This document shows positions 1 through 8,844 of a stretch of 64,000 nt of DNA, one piece after another. This DNA is from Shewanella olleyana (GTDB lineage Bacteria > Pseudomonadota > Gammaproteobacteria > Enterobacterales > Shewanellaceae), in contig NZ_JAKILD010000015.1 of NCBI RefSeq assembly GCF_023283825.1, positions 62,001 to 126,000 of the forward strand. The letters are read 5' to 3'. Positions within the stretch are counted from its first letter, which is position 1. The number at the start of each line of letters is the position of its first letter. Made by a program: the position numbers and the translations under genes. A model generated the notes under the pieces. It had not been told where the DNA came from. It worked only from the letters and a program-made list of their open reading frames with translations, and did no database searches.

Positions 1-230
1 AAACCGAAGCAAACTTTACCATGACGATTAATGACCCTGTTGCTGAGACTGAGCCAGAAATCGAAGAACCTGTCACTGAACCAGAAATCGAAGAACCTGT
101 CACTGAGCCAGAAGTTGAAGCACCTGCGCCAGAGCCAGAACTAGATAATGACGATGATGGCGGTAGCTTAGGTTTCTTAAGCTTAACCTTACTGACACTT
201 CTTGGTATGCGTCGTAAAGTGAAAAAGTAA
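1..230 (+). CDS. C-terminal end of a GlyGly-CTERM exported protein (5' end outside window)
   Basis: The reading frame is already open at base 3, so this is the tail of a longer gene rather than a small gene starting at the ATG at 21. The visible residues are an acidic Pro/Glu linker of three 9-residue repeats of the type EPEIEEPVT, then an Asp-rich stretch, Gly-Gly, a hydrophobic segment (LGFLSLTLLTLLG) and a basic end (MRRKVKK). This is the GlyGly-CTERM layout known from Shewanella and Vibrio exoproteins, usually proteases or nucleases, which rhombosortase processes after type II secretion. The catalytic domain is outside the window, so the enzyme type is unknown. The linker presumably spaces the domain from the membrane anchor (inference). 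Confidence 0.8.
   Translation, partial: TEANFTMTINDPVAETEPEIEEPVTEPEIEEPVTEPEVEAPAPEPELDNDDDGGSLGFLSLTLLTLLGMRRKVKK
51..131 (+). repeat. 27-bp tandem repeat, three units, in the linker
   Basis: Units lie at 51-77, 78-104 and 105-131. The first two are almost identical and the third has diverged. They encode the Pro/Glu linker before the GlyGly-CTERM signal. Confidence 0.85.
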
Positions 231-287
231 CTTAAATTAGTTTGTGCCTGCATTAATTCTAACAGGCTATGACTGAAGCAATAAAAT

Positions 288-325
288 AAACGCGCTAAGT
301 GCATCAATGGCTTAGCGCGTTTTTA
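288..325 (+). terminator. Rho-independent terminator after the GlyGly-CTERM gene
   Basis: Arms at 288-299 and 311-322 (core cgcgctaag/cttagcgcg) around an 11-nt loop, followed by a T-run. Confidence 0.85.
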
Positions 326-694
326 TTTGCACTGACTGGCGTTCAAAGCACTGCATTCTAACCCATCCAATAGGTAAAAAAATTATCCTCACCTCAATGC
401 AACACACTTTCCCCTACCCCCACCAGATACAAATTGAAACATAAATTTAACAAATGCAATTTTAAACTAAGACATTAAAATTAAAAGATAAAAAATACAA
501 TCCTGACAAAAATCGATATTTCGCAAATTCACAATTTGTTCACACAACCAATAAATCAGTTATGTTATCTGACAACTAACCATCAATGCCCGTAATGCAT
601 CGCTCTGACATTTACCTAATTTGAAACAAGAAAACACTACATTCAACTGAAAAAATAATAATTACAATAAAAATCAGGAGTTTATTCTGCAGCA
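326..694. other. AT-rich intergenic leader of the ToxR-like regulator
   Basis: No open frame of note. It is AT-rich with A-tracts. A poor sigma70-like pair (TTGTTC at 536 and TATGTT at 561, spacer about 19) is the best promoter seen. No clear operator was found. Confidence 0.4.
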
Positions 695-2770
695 ATGATT
701 TCACTTCCGCATCAACGTTACCAACTCGGTCAATGTGTCATTAATTGCTATGACATGACGATTACAGCGCAAAATAACACCGTTGCTTTGCCAGCAAAAG
801 TGTTTGAGTTTTTGAAATTGTTGATCTTACATCCTGCGCAAACAGTAACGAAAGAACAAGCTATTGAACAAGTTTGGCACGGTAATGTTGAGGTAGGGAA
901 ACGAGGTACCGGTAATGCCATCTGGCAACTGAGGAAATCATTTTCAGAATTAGGTGAGCAACCTGAAGACTATTTTAAAACCGTCACTAAAGTGGGTTAT
1001 CAATTATTAATTCATCCAACGCCTATCAGTCAGACAGTTATAAAAAACCAAAACAAAAGCGACAACAAAAAGCCTGCTTTTATGGCGCTCACCGTACTGT
1101 TTATCACATGCTTAGGTTTTTTTATTAGTCAAAAAGCCACAGAGTTAACCACTCCCCCGGCCAAAGTCAGCTTTACTCCTGAAAGAATAACCAATTTTGA
1201 AGGCGTCGAAGAGCGAGCGGCGATCTCACCGGATGGGCGTTTAATGGCTTTTCAATGGCGCCGCGAAGGCTCAAAAGGCCACTTATATATTAAAGACTTA
1301 CAAGATAAATCTGCTCCGTTAAGACAAATATCCATGAGCAATGACACCGAAGCCGTACCTAGTTGGTCACCAGACGGGCAATCAATTGCCTACCTTCGTA
1401 CCACCACAGACGATCAATGCTTTGTTCATGTTAGGGATCTCATTAGCAATCAAGATAAACAGCTCGATGATGGCTGTATCAGTAAAGGTTATTTACACAG
1501 TCTTGAATGGTCACCAGATGGGCAAAAATTAGCTTACTCAAAGGCTGATAACGATCGCTCTGTGATCCATCTATATCACTTTAATAATGCTGAAGTACAA
1601 GCGTTGACATCACCAAAGGCTGGTGAGCATGACTTAATGATGACATGGTCAGCTGACTCATCGCAGTTGGCAGTGATGCGCTCTCAAGAGAATATGATTG
1701 CCAAGATTATTTTACACTCGTTAATAGATAACAGTGCTGCAACCATTGTTAGTGATGAAACCTTAGTTATTGGTCTTGACTGGGAGCACAGTAATAACCA
1801 ACTTTATTTTACCGCGCTCAGAGATGCTAATTTTGTCATTCAACAATATGATATTGAAAATAAAACGTTAACCAGTTTTCATCAAGATGAGACCATCAGC
1901 AGTATCACTGTCAATGAAGCCACTAACAGCCTTTATTATGCACGCCATATATCCCAAGAACATATCACCGATCGCTCGCTAAAGGACGGCAGTATTATTA
2001 GGCAGTTAATCTCATCTTCTCGCGATTTATATGGCCAATTTTTAGCGGCTACCAACGAACTCATTTTCTTATCAAACCGTTCGGGTAGTTGGGAGCTTTG
2101 GCTTAAACAGCAAAGTGGCAATGTCATGCTCACAGACAATATCGGCATGGTCACGATACCTGCACCTTCGCCTGTTGATTCACGCTATGTTGCCCCTATA
2201 AAAACAAATGGGCTTGAATATAATGAGCTATATTTGGGTGACACCCAAAACAATACATTACATAAAATAGACGCTGTAAAAGGTAACGTCCGCTACGCCG
2301 CTTTTTCTAATGATGGCAGCGGTGTTTACTATTCCTCATTTGTCGATGGCGATTGGGGGTTATACCGTTATGATTTAGAAAAGAATCACGCCGATTTACT
2401 ACTGCAAAAAAATATCAAATACGCCATTGAAGATGACCGCAAGGGCATTTATTACACCCTTGATAACGTTTCAGGAATTTTTTACTGGAACACTCAAACC
2501 AACCAACATAGTAAGGTTAATCAAACCCTTAGAGCAAAAGATTGGGGTAGTTTTTTCTATCAAAGTAGCGCCTTATATTATTTAGAGCGAGGAGAAAAAA
2601 ACGATCTAATCCAAAAACTCGACTCACAAGGTAACACCTCTACCGCCTTTAAATTACCCGCGATGAGTATCCGCAATGAGCGCAGCCTAGCATCAAGTAG
2701 AGAAGGCAGCTTGATTGTCAGTATGCAAGGGATTAATGACGCCGATATATACCGTATTCCACTTCAATAA
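695..2770 (+). CDS. ToxR/CadC-type membrane-bound winged-helix regulator with PD40 beta-propeller domain
   Basis: Predicted 691 residues. Residues about 10-108 form an OmpR/ToxR-type winged helix (Trans_reg_C) ending in the usual KTVTKVGYQLL hairpin. A single membrane helix follows at about 129-148. The periplasmic part carries TolB/PD40-like blades with repeated SPDG motifs (ISPDGRLMAF, WSPDGQSIAY, WSPDGQKLAY). In the CadC/ToxR family the cytoplasmic domain binds DNA and the periplasmic domain senses a signal. There is no phospho-receiver domain. An AGGAG lies 14-15 nt before the ATG, a long spacing. The S9 peptidase gene starts about 190 bp downstream on the same strand, but a hairpin lies between them. 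Control of that peptidase is plausible but inferred; the ligand is unknown. Confidence 0.85.
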   Translation: MISLPHQRYQLGQCVINCYDMTITAQNNTVALPAKVFEFLKLLILHPAQTVTKEQAIEQVWHGNVEVGKRGTGNAIWQLRKSFSELGEQPEDYFKTVTKVGYQLLIHPTPISQTVIKNQNKSDNKKPAFMALTVLFITCLGFFISQKATELTTPPAKVSFTPERITNFEGVEERAAISPDGRLMAFQWRREGSKGHLYIKDLQDKSAPLRQISMSNDTEAVPSWSPDGQSIAYLRTTTDDQCFVHVRDLISNQDKQLDDGCISKGYLHSLEWSPDGQKLAYSKADNDRSVIHLYHFNNAEVQALTSPKAGEHDLMMTWSADSSQLAVMRSQENMIAKIILHSLIDNSAATIVSDETLVIGLDWEHSNNQLYFTALRDANFVIQQYDIENKTLTSFHQDETISSITVNEATNSLYYARHISQEHITDRSLKDGSIIRQLISSSRDLYGQFLAATNELIFLSNRSGSWELWLKQQSGNVMLTDNIGMVTIPAPSPVDSRYVAPIKTNGLEYNELYLGDTQNNTLHKIDAVKGNVRYAAFSNDGSGVYYSSFVDGDWGLYRYDLEKNHADLLLQKNIKYAIEDDRKGIYYTLDNVSGIFYWNTQTNQHSKVNQTLRAKDWGSFFYQSSALYYLERGEKNDLIQKLDSQGNTSTAFKLPAMSIRNERSLASSREGSLIVSMQGINDADIYRIPLQ

Positions 2771-2807
2771 CTAAAGTTTGCCTCTCAAATAGCAAAAATA
2801 ACAAACA

Positions 2808-2840
2808 GAATGTGTCAGTCATTACTGACACATTCTTTTG
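2808..2840 (+). terminator. Terminator after the ToxR-like regulator gene
   Basis: A 12-bp stem (gaatgtgtcagt/actgacacattc) with a 4-nt loop, followed by TTTT. It separates the regulator from the peptidase transcript. Confidence 0.8.
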
Positions 2841-2959
2841 CAAATCCCCATTATCAATTCAGTAAAATCAGGTGCATGTCAGGATAAGATTTGACACACT
2901 GTAGGGCTAAAAATTGGGTTTATATTCAAGCACAGAATTAATAACAACAAGGATGCCCC

Positions 2960-5461
2960 ATGAAAGCACTCTCTCTGGTTTGTGCCAGTATCGCTTTGGC
3001 GTTTTCGGGATTTAGCCATAGCGCTGAAATCGATAAAAGTCACATCAAACAATTTGGCCCCGTTGCCATTGCAACATCTCAATCGTTATCTGCTGGTAGC
3101 CACAGTGATGCACTAAGAGCCAATCTAGCAAACGCATTATCAACACATTCTGACATCGATATTTTCGGCAAGAGTTATCAGTGGGGCGAAGCTAAAACGA
3201 CCTCTGAAGCAGGTTGGATTGGCTATAAAATTCAGCTCAGCGCTGAGCGGTTCACTCAAGGTACGTTAAAAGTTGCGGGCCTTAACAAGCCTCAGATTTA
3301 CCTCAATGGTGTGCTATTAAAAGCAGCAGATGAAGCAGAGCTTGCATTGCAAAGCGGTGACTATCAGTTAATGATATTGGCCGATGGTAGCGATGCTGAA
3401 ACTGAATTCAGTCTCGATTGGCAAGGTAAGTCAGATATTGATACCCCAAGCTTCACAGCCACTAAAACCCATCGAGTTTCAGCTGAACAGTTATTTGATT
3501 CAGAAGTGATCACCAGCCTTAACTTATCGCCTAATGGTAAATACTTACTGCAAACCAAAAGCCATTATCCTGCCAATAATGACGACAAACCAGTGAGTGT
3601 CACTGAGTTAGTCAACACCTCAAATAAAGAGGTCATGTATCGCTGGCAAGATAGTGCTCCAGCAAGCGCCGCATGGTCAAATAACAGTAAACAACTGGCA
3701 TTCGTTGCAGACAAACAAATTCAATTACTCAACGTATCTGACATCAGTATTGATATCGCAGCGACTCAAATGGACAAGGTATCAGGTTTGCATTGGTACG
3801 GTGACAATTTGCTCTTCAGTTGGGAAAAGCCATTCAAAGCTGATGAGAAAGCCACTAACAAACGCTTTCAAGCACTAGAAGACAGATGGAGTTACTGGCG
3901 CAACAACAGCCAAATCTATTTATTGGATACCCCGTCAGGATTTATTCGCCAGTTAACTAATGGCAAGCTCAGCAGTTATTTACTTGATAGCAACGCAGAC
4001 GACGGTAAGTTACTACTAACTCGCTCGCCAGTGGATTACAAAGAACCTGCCCATGGTTTAACTCAACTGGTTGAGTTAACAGTTAATGATTTAACTGAAA
4101 CCATGATTGGCGAATACCGCACGTTTAGCTCAGCCACTTACACCGACGATGGCATGTACATCATGGCCGGTCCTGACTTCATGAAAGGATTAGGGGTTCA
4201 AGACCCGCAAGTTGTCGTCAATAACTATGACGGACAACTATATTGGCGCAGCGACAAAGGCGAAGTAATTGCACTGAGTAAAGACTTCGATCCTGCTATC
4301 GGCGGCGCAGCAAAGCTTAGTAATGATGACTTGATTTTGCGCGTCGGAGAAGCTGATCGCGGTCAATTATATTTATTTGATTTAAGCCGTAAAAGCTTTA
4401 AAAAGTTGAATGCTGGAATGGACATGGTTAATCGCTTTAGCGTAGCCAGTGACTTATCTAAGCCAGTTATTGCTTATGCTGGTACGTCAGCTACCGTGCC
4501 GCAAAAAGCCTACTTTATGAAGTCTGGTAAAAAGTCACTACTGTTTGATAGCCAAGCTGCCAGTTATGCCGACACTCGCATTGGTGATATTCAAGATTTT
4601 GATTTCACCAACAAGCATGGTCACAACATCGATGGCCGCGTGTATTTACCGGTAGATTTTGATGCTAACAAACAATACCCAGCCTTAGTTTATTACTATG
4701 GCGGCACGTCGCCAGTAACACGTAACTTCACCGGTCGTTGGCCATTTAACCTTTGGGCAGCTAAAGGCTATGTGGTGTATGTACTTCAACCAAACGGTGC
4801 AACAGGTTACGGCCAAGCATTCAGTGGCCGCCATGTAAACGCATGGGGTGACTATAGCGCTGATGACATTATTGAAGGCACTCAAGCATTCTTGAAGGCG
4901 CATAACTTTGTCGACCCTAAACGTGTGGGTAATATGGGCGCTTCTTACGGCGGCTTCATGACCATGTATTTAGCCACTAAAACCGATATTTTTGCTGCTT
5001 CTATGGCGCATGCAGGGATCAGTAATTTATCAGCCTATTGGGGCCACGGTTGGTGGGGGTACGGCTATTCAGGTGTAGCAAGTAAAGGCAGCTTCCCTTG
5101 GAATAATCGTGATTTATATGTCGAGCACAGCCCGCTGTACAACGCAGATAAAATCAATACCCCAATGTTATTGCTACACGGTAATGCTGATACCAATGTA
5201 CCTGTAGGCGAAAGCCACTACATGTACACCGCCCTTAAGATGCTTGATAAGCCTGTAGAACTCATTGAGTTTAATGGCCAAGACCATCATATTAACGGCC
5301 GTCAAGCACGCTTTGACTGGTGGGATGCAACATTGGCATGGTTCGACTTACATTTAAAAGATGAGCCACAGTGGTGGAATAATCTCTACCCTGAAACAAA
5401 AAGTGCTGAGACTAAAAGTGCTGAAACAAAAAGTGCTGAGACTAAATCGACAGAAGGTTAA
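2960..5461 (+). CDS. Secreted S9 family (prolyl oligopeptidase-type) serine peptidase
   Basis: Predicted 833 residues with a Sec signal peptide (about 1-22, ending HSA), so it is periplasmic or exported. The N-terminal two thirds is a beta-propeller-like region. The C-terminal alpha/beta-hydrolase domain has the S9 nucleophile elbow GASYGG with Ser662, a candidate Asp744 in GNADTNVP, and a His at 776 or 777 in GQDHH. The family cleaves short peptides, often after proline or as dipeptidyl or acylaminoacyl peptidases; the exact specificity cannot be read here. An AAGGA ribosome site lies 8 nt before the ATG. The last 25 residues are a repetitive ETKSA tail unusual for the family. The neighbour is a PD40-bearing membrane regulator. 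Confidence 0.9.
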   Translation: MKALSLVCASIALAFSGFSHSAEIDKSHIKQFGPVAIATSQSLSAGSHSDALRANLANALSTHSDIDIFGKSYQWGEAKTTSEAGWIGYKIQLSAERFTQGTLKVAGLNKPQIYLNGVLLKAADEAELALQSGDYQLMILADGSDAETEFSLDWQGKSDIDTPSFTATKTHRVSAEQLFDSEVITSLNLSPNGKYLLQTKSHYPANNDDKPVSVTELVNTSNKEVMYRWQDSAPASAAWSNNSKQLAFVADKQIQLLNVSDISIDIAATQMDKVSGLHWYGDNLLFSWEKPFKADEKATNKRFQALEDRWSYWRNNSQIYLLDTPSGFIRQLTNGKLSSYLLDSNADDGKLLLTRSPVDYKEPAHGLTQLVELTVNDLTETMIGEYRTFSSATYTDDGMYIMAGPDFMKGLGVQDPQVVVNNYDGQLYWRSDKGEVIALSKDFDPAIGGAAKLSNDDLILRVGEADRGQLYLFDLSRKSFKKLNAGMDMVNRFSVASDLSKPVIAYAGTSATVPQKAYFMKSGKKSLLFDSQAASYADTRIGDIQDFDFTNKHGHNIDGRVYLPVDFDANKQYPALVYYYGGTSPVTRNFTGRWPFNLWAAKGYVVYVLQPNGATGYGQAFSGRHVNAWGDYSADDIIEGTQAFLKAHNFVDPKRVGNMGASYGGFMTMYLATKTDIFAASMAHAGISNLSAYWGHGWWGYGYSGVASKGSFPWNNRDLYVEHSPLYNADKINTPMLLLHGNADTNVPVGESHYMYTALKMLDKPVELIEFNGQDHHINGRQARFDWWDATLAWFDLHLKDEPQWWNNLYPETKSAETKSAETKSAETKSTEG
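5393..5452 (+). repeat. 15-bp tandem repeat (four units, 30-bp higher order) at the peptidase 3' end
   Basis: Units at 5393, 5408, 5423 and 5438 alternate between two spellings (gaaacaaaa.. and gagactaaa..), giving a 30-bp double unit. They encode the ETKSA tail. Confidence 0.9.
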
Positions 5462-5512
5462 TCTTCATCTTAGTCATCTTGAAAACGATAAATTAAATCG
5501 TTTATGAACAAT

Positions 5513-5541
5513 AGCCCTGCTTAACCAAGCGGGGCTTTTTA
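5513..5541 (+). terminator. Terminator of the S9 peptidase gene
   Basis: Stem agccctgctt/aagcggggct with loop aacc, followed by a T-run. Confidence 0.88.
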
Positions 5542-5702
5542 TGGACTGACAGATAGGATTAACTATCCGCCCTTTAAAGCCTTCCATATATCAACATCGT
5601 ATTGCGGACTATTAACACCATAATAATTGGTGATTATGTCTCTTTTTCACGGTAACAAAACACGGCATTATGATTTAATCAAACAGACATTGGAGCCTCA
5701 TT

Positions 5703-6728
5703 ATGAAAGCCATCGGATATCAACATAGCCTACCAGTAACGGACGTTAACTCTCTGCAAGACATTGAATTAACAAAACCAGTAGCAACTGGACGCGATAT
5801 TTTAGTTGAAGTAAAAGCCGTGTCTGTTAATCCTGTCGACTATAAAATTCGCCAAGACATGCCTGCAGAGCAAGACCAATGGAAAGTACTCGGTTGGGAT
5901 GCTGCAGGTGTTGTCACCGCAGTGGGTGATGAAGTTAGCTTGTTTAAGATAGGTGACAAAGTTTGGTATGCAGGTGATATCACTCGCACAGGTAGTAACG
6001 CCGAATTTCAATTAGTTGATGAACGTATTGTAGGTAATATGCCTAATGCGCTTTCTTATGCTGAAGCGGCAGCCTTACCATTAACGGCCATTACCGCGTG
6101 GGAATTATTATTTGATCGCTTACAAGTGGAGCGTTCAAATAATCAAACCGCAAATGAAACAAACAAACGCATATTGGTGATTGGCGCAGCTGGCGGCGTG
6201 GGCTCAGTCATGGTGCAGTTAATCAAGCAGCTGACTAACCTTGAGCTTATTGCCACAGCATCGCGTCCAGAAACCGTATCTTGGCTTGAAGATTTAGGCG
6301 CCGATCATATTATCAATCATCGCAACTTACTCAGTGATGAATTTGCTGCTCAGTCTTTAGCAGAAGTGGATTATGTTGTGAGCTTAAACAACACCGAACA
6401 GCATTTAGTGGAAATCGAAAAAGTTATTAAGCCACAAGGTAAATTTGCCCTAATTGACGACCCGAAAACCTTGGACATCATGCCTTTCAAAATGAAGTCG
6501 ATTTCGGTGCATTGGGAAATGATGTTCACTCGCTCATTCTTCCAAACTACTGACATGCAGGCGCAGCATGATTTACTTAATTCGGTTGCAACATTAATTG
6601 ATGACAGCATTATAAAAACCACTGTGGGTAACCATTTTGGCAAGATTAACGCAGAAAATTTACGTAAAGCGCACCAGTTACTTGAGAGCCAAACCGCCAA
6701 AGGCAAAATCGTTCTAGAAGGTTTTTAA
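5703..6728 (+). CDS. Medium-chain zinc-type alcohol dehydrogenase / quinone oxidoreductase family protein
   Basis: Predicted 341 residues, the usual size for the quinone-oxidoreductase-like branch of the MDR superfamily. The N-terminal GroES-like domain contains SVNPVDYKIR (about 41-50) and GWDAAGVVTAVG. The Rossmann domain has the nucleotide-binding GAAGGVGS at 161-168. The Cys ligands of true zinc alcohol dehydrogenases are not evident, so NADPH-dependent reduction of quinones or enones is more likely than alcohol oxidation. The ATG has a GGAG upstream. It is a single-gene unit ended by a terminator. The neighbouring ABM monooxygenase and AhpD-like genes suggest a role in handling electrophiles (inference). 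Confidence 0.87.
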   Translation: MKAIGYQHSLPVTDVNSLQDIELTKPVATGRDILVEVKAVSVNPVDYKIRQDMPAEQDQWKVLGWDAAGVVTAVGDEVSLFKIGDKVWYAGDITRTGSNAEFQLVDERIVGNMPNALSYAEAAALPLTAITAWELLFDRLQVERSNNQTANETNKRILVIGAAGGVGSVMVQLIKQLTNLELIATASRPETVSWLEDLGADHIINHRNLLSDEFAAQSLAEVDYVVSLNNTEQHLVEIEKVIKPQGKFALIDDPKTLDIMPFKMKSISVHWEMMFTRSFFQTTDMQAQHDLLNSVATLIDDSIIKTTVGNHFGKINAENLRKAHQLLESQTAKGKIVLEGF

Positions 6729-6791
6729 TGCCTTCATTTTCAGACAATTAGCGCCACTTTCATTAGATAGGCTAATAGATAAGAATCATTA

Positions 6792-6827
6792 GGTTAGCGG
6801 CATTGCTGTGCCGCTAACCCTTTTATC
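6792..6827 (+). terminator. Terminator after the quinone oxidoreductase-like gene
   Basis: Stem gttagcggca/tgccgctaac around a short loop, then ccttttat. Confidence 0.8.
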
Positions 6828-6913
6828 ATCAAAACTCCACTATTCATCACATTCATCTCCCCAATTTTTGTGACTGTAACACCTAATATATGAGCAGTAA
6901 AAAGGAACACACC

Positions 6914-7540
6914 ATGTTAAATCAAATTGTAAAATTCACTGTAAAACCTGAATATCAAGCTGAGTTTAAAGCAGCACTGCTAGCCAATAAGCAAGGCACT
7001 GCAAGTGAAGCAGGCAATATTGAAATGAAATTGTTTGTTGATAACCAAAATCCTAATGTGTTTTTTGCTTTTGAGCGCTGGGAAAATCAAGCTGCTATCG
7101 AACATCATATGGCTATGCCTTACACCTCAGCCATGATTGCCTTATTTGAAAATTCACTCGAAAAACCACTGGAATTGTTCAATCTTGGTGAAACAACACC
7201 ATTACCAGTGGCCCTAAAGCCCGCCAATCCAGAAGATGACGTGTTTGTTATCTTGTTTATTTTCAAAATAAACCCAGACATGCGCCAGCAATTGCTGACA
7301 CAGTTTGAAGAGCACATTACTCAAACCCGTAAAGAGCCTGGTAACTTGCTATTTGATTTATATACCGTGGAAGACGACGACTCTACTATTGCAGTGTACG
7401 AGCATTGGCGCAAAGAATCTGACGTATGGGATATTCATTTCAATCAGCCCTATTCAAAAGTCACTGGTGCGTTAATGGAACAAGCAGTGATAGGCGATAT
7501 GAATCAATACATGAATTTTGTGACTGAAATATCTCACTAA
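6914..7540 (+). CDS. Two-domain antibiotic biosynthesis monooxygenase (ABM) family protein
   Basis: Predicted 208 residues. The start is placed at 6914 rather than the in-frame ATG at 6890 because AAAGGA sits 7 nt before it. It holds two copies of the dimeric alpha/beta-barrel ABM fold: residues about 1-75 (NQIVKFTVKPEYQAEFKAAL, then FAFERWENQAAIEHHM) and about 105-195 (DVFVILFIFKINPDMRQQLL, then IAVYEHWRKESDVWDIHF). ABM proteins such as YgiN act as cofactor-free quinol or polyketide monooxygenases, usually as dimers of single-domain chains, so the duplication may give an internal dimer. It converges with a LysR gene only 12 bp away. The substrate is unknown. Confidence 0.85.
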   Translation: MLNQIVKFTVKPEYQAEFKAALLANKQGTASEAGNIEMKLFVDNQNPNVFFAFERWENQAAIEHHMAMPYTSAMIALFENSLEKPLELFNLGETTPLPVALKPANPEDDVFVILFIFKINPDMRQQLLTQFEEHITQTRKEPGNLLFDLYTVEDDDSTIAVYEHWRKESDVWDIHFNQPYSKVTGALMEQAVIGDMNQYMNFVTEISH

Positions 7541-7552
7541 AATAAAATATTG

Positions 7553-8500
7553 CTACTTATAGAGTTTTTTAAAGTCTGGAATATGCTCAACCCAAAATGG
7601 CGGTGTACCGATATACTCTTGCACCGCCTTAATAAACTCACTCACCAATAGCGTTTGTTTACGATGCGGGTAAACAGCGTAAATCCCAGTATCCATAGTA
7701 GAAAGACCATAATTGGTCAGTAATGGCACTAGTTTTGATTGAGAAATGGGCTCTTCAAGGTTAAACAAATCTATCGAGCTGTAACCCAACCCGGCTTTCA
7801 CAGCGTCAATCAATGCACGTACATCACTGACCTTATAATTACCGCGCATTTTATACATTTTGTACTGCTCACCATGGGGCGTCTCTGTCAAACACATTTG
7901 ATCTAAACTGACATTACCATTGCTATAAATCACCGCCGGCAGTTGTACTAACTCCTCAGGGCTGGTCGGCATACCATGTTGCTGAATAAAACCTTCTGAG
8001 GCCACAATCGCAAAATGAGTTTTAGCAATTTTCTTAGCGATTAAATTCGACTCAGCCAATTTACCGACCCTAAAAGCCACGTCAAAATGGTCTGAAATAA
8101 TATCCGTGCGCTTATCATCCAAAGACATGGTCACTTTTACATTCGGGTACAACTTCATAAACTTGGCAATCACAGGCTGTAAATACTGCTGACCAAAGTA
8201 AATAGAAGATGAAATACGAATAATACCTTTCGGCTCAGATTGATAAGAGTCAGCAATATTTTGAATCTGAGTGAGGGTTTCCATTAAATTCTGGGTTTGC
8301 TCTAAAATCTCTTCCCCAGCTGAGGTCAGCGAAAATGACCGTGTTGAGCGATTCAGCAATTGCACACCTAACTCAGCTTCCAGCTTCTTAACCTGTTTAG
8401 AGAGTAACGAGTTATCCATGTCATGCAACGCCGCCGCTTTCGTAAAGGAGCCTTGCTGAACCACATCCATAAAGAGGGCGAGTTGTTTTGTTAAAGACAT
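7553..8500 (-). CDS. LysR family transcriptional regulator
   Basis: Predicted 315 residues. The N-terminal winged HTH (about 1-60: FMDVVQQGSFTKAAALHDMDNSLLSKQVKKLEAELG) is typical of LysR proteins, followed by a two-lobe effector domain. It most resembles the group seen next to oxidoreductases and efflux genes. It converges with the ABM gene and points away from the AhpD-like gene, sharing a 344-bp intergenic region with it. Regulation of either neighbour is possible, but the clear palindromes in that region look like TetR rather than LysR sites. The ligand is unknown. Confidence 0.9.
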   Translation of the reverse strand: MSLTKQLALFMDVVQQGSFTKAAALHDMDNSLLSKQVKKLEAELGVQLLNRSTRSFSLTSAGEEILEQTQNLMETLTQIQNIADSYQSEPKGIIRISSSIYFGQQYLQPVIAKFMKLYPNVKVTMSLDDKRTDIISDHFDVAFRVGKLAESNLIAKKIAKTHFAIVASEGFIQQHGMPTSPEELVQLPAVIYSNGNVSLDQMCLTETPHGEQYKMYKMRGNYKVSDVRALIDAVKAGLGYSSIDLFNLEEPISQSKLVPLLTNYGLSTMDTGIYAVYPHRKQTLLVSEFIKAVQEYIGTPPFWVEHIPDFKKLYK

Positions 8501-8648
8501 GAAATACCGTTATAGAAGTCAGATTTATCACTAATAATGACCTATTTAAGTGGGATTAGGTAATAGATTTTACTCAGTGAATGGCAAAAAGTAGCCACCA
8601 TAAAAATAACGCTTTAAATCAATACTATAAATATAAACCCAAAAACAA

Positions 8649-8664
8649 TTGAACGAATGTTCAA
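8649..8664. promoter_or_regulatory. Upstream TetR-type operator of the AhpD-like operon
   Basis: A 16-bp inverted repeat TTGAACGAATGTTCAA with 6-bp perfect arms, 24 bp upstream of a second perfect copy. The same half-sites occur twice in front of the tetR gene at 12076-12114. Confidence 0.7.
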
Positions 8665-8672
8665 AATACCAA

Positions 8673-8701
8673 TTGAACGATCGTTCAACTTATTCTATAT
8701 T
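8673..8701 (+). promoter_or_regulatory. Promoter with embedded perfect palindromic operator (8673-8688)
   Basis: TTGAACGATCGTTCAA is a perfect 16-bp palindrome. Its first six bases also form a -35 element (TTGAAC, 8673-8678), exactly 17 bp before a -10 TATATT (8696-8701). A protein bound here would block RNA polymerase, as expected for a TetR-type repressor. The leader to the start codon is about 135 nt. Confidence 0.72.
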
Positions 8702-8844
8702 ATGACCATACCAAGCGGACAGCACCGCTAATTAACGCAGTAGCTGTTGATTTAAACAAGCAGTGATTGAAACAATCAGCGATGTAAACAGTCGATACTT
8801 ATTGCCAATTTATTTATTACTTTAATGACTCGCCGGAGAGATAG

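Noticed and set aside
6890-6913. Upstream start for the ABM protein
   Set aside because: The in-frame ATG at 6890 lacks a ribosome site, whereas AAAGGA fits the ATG at 6914.
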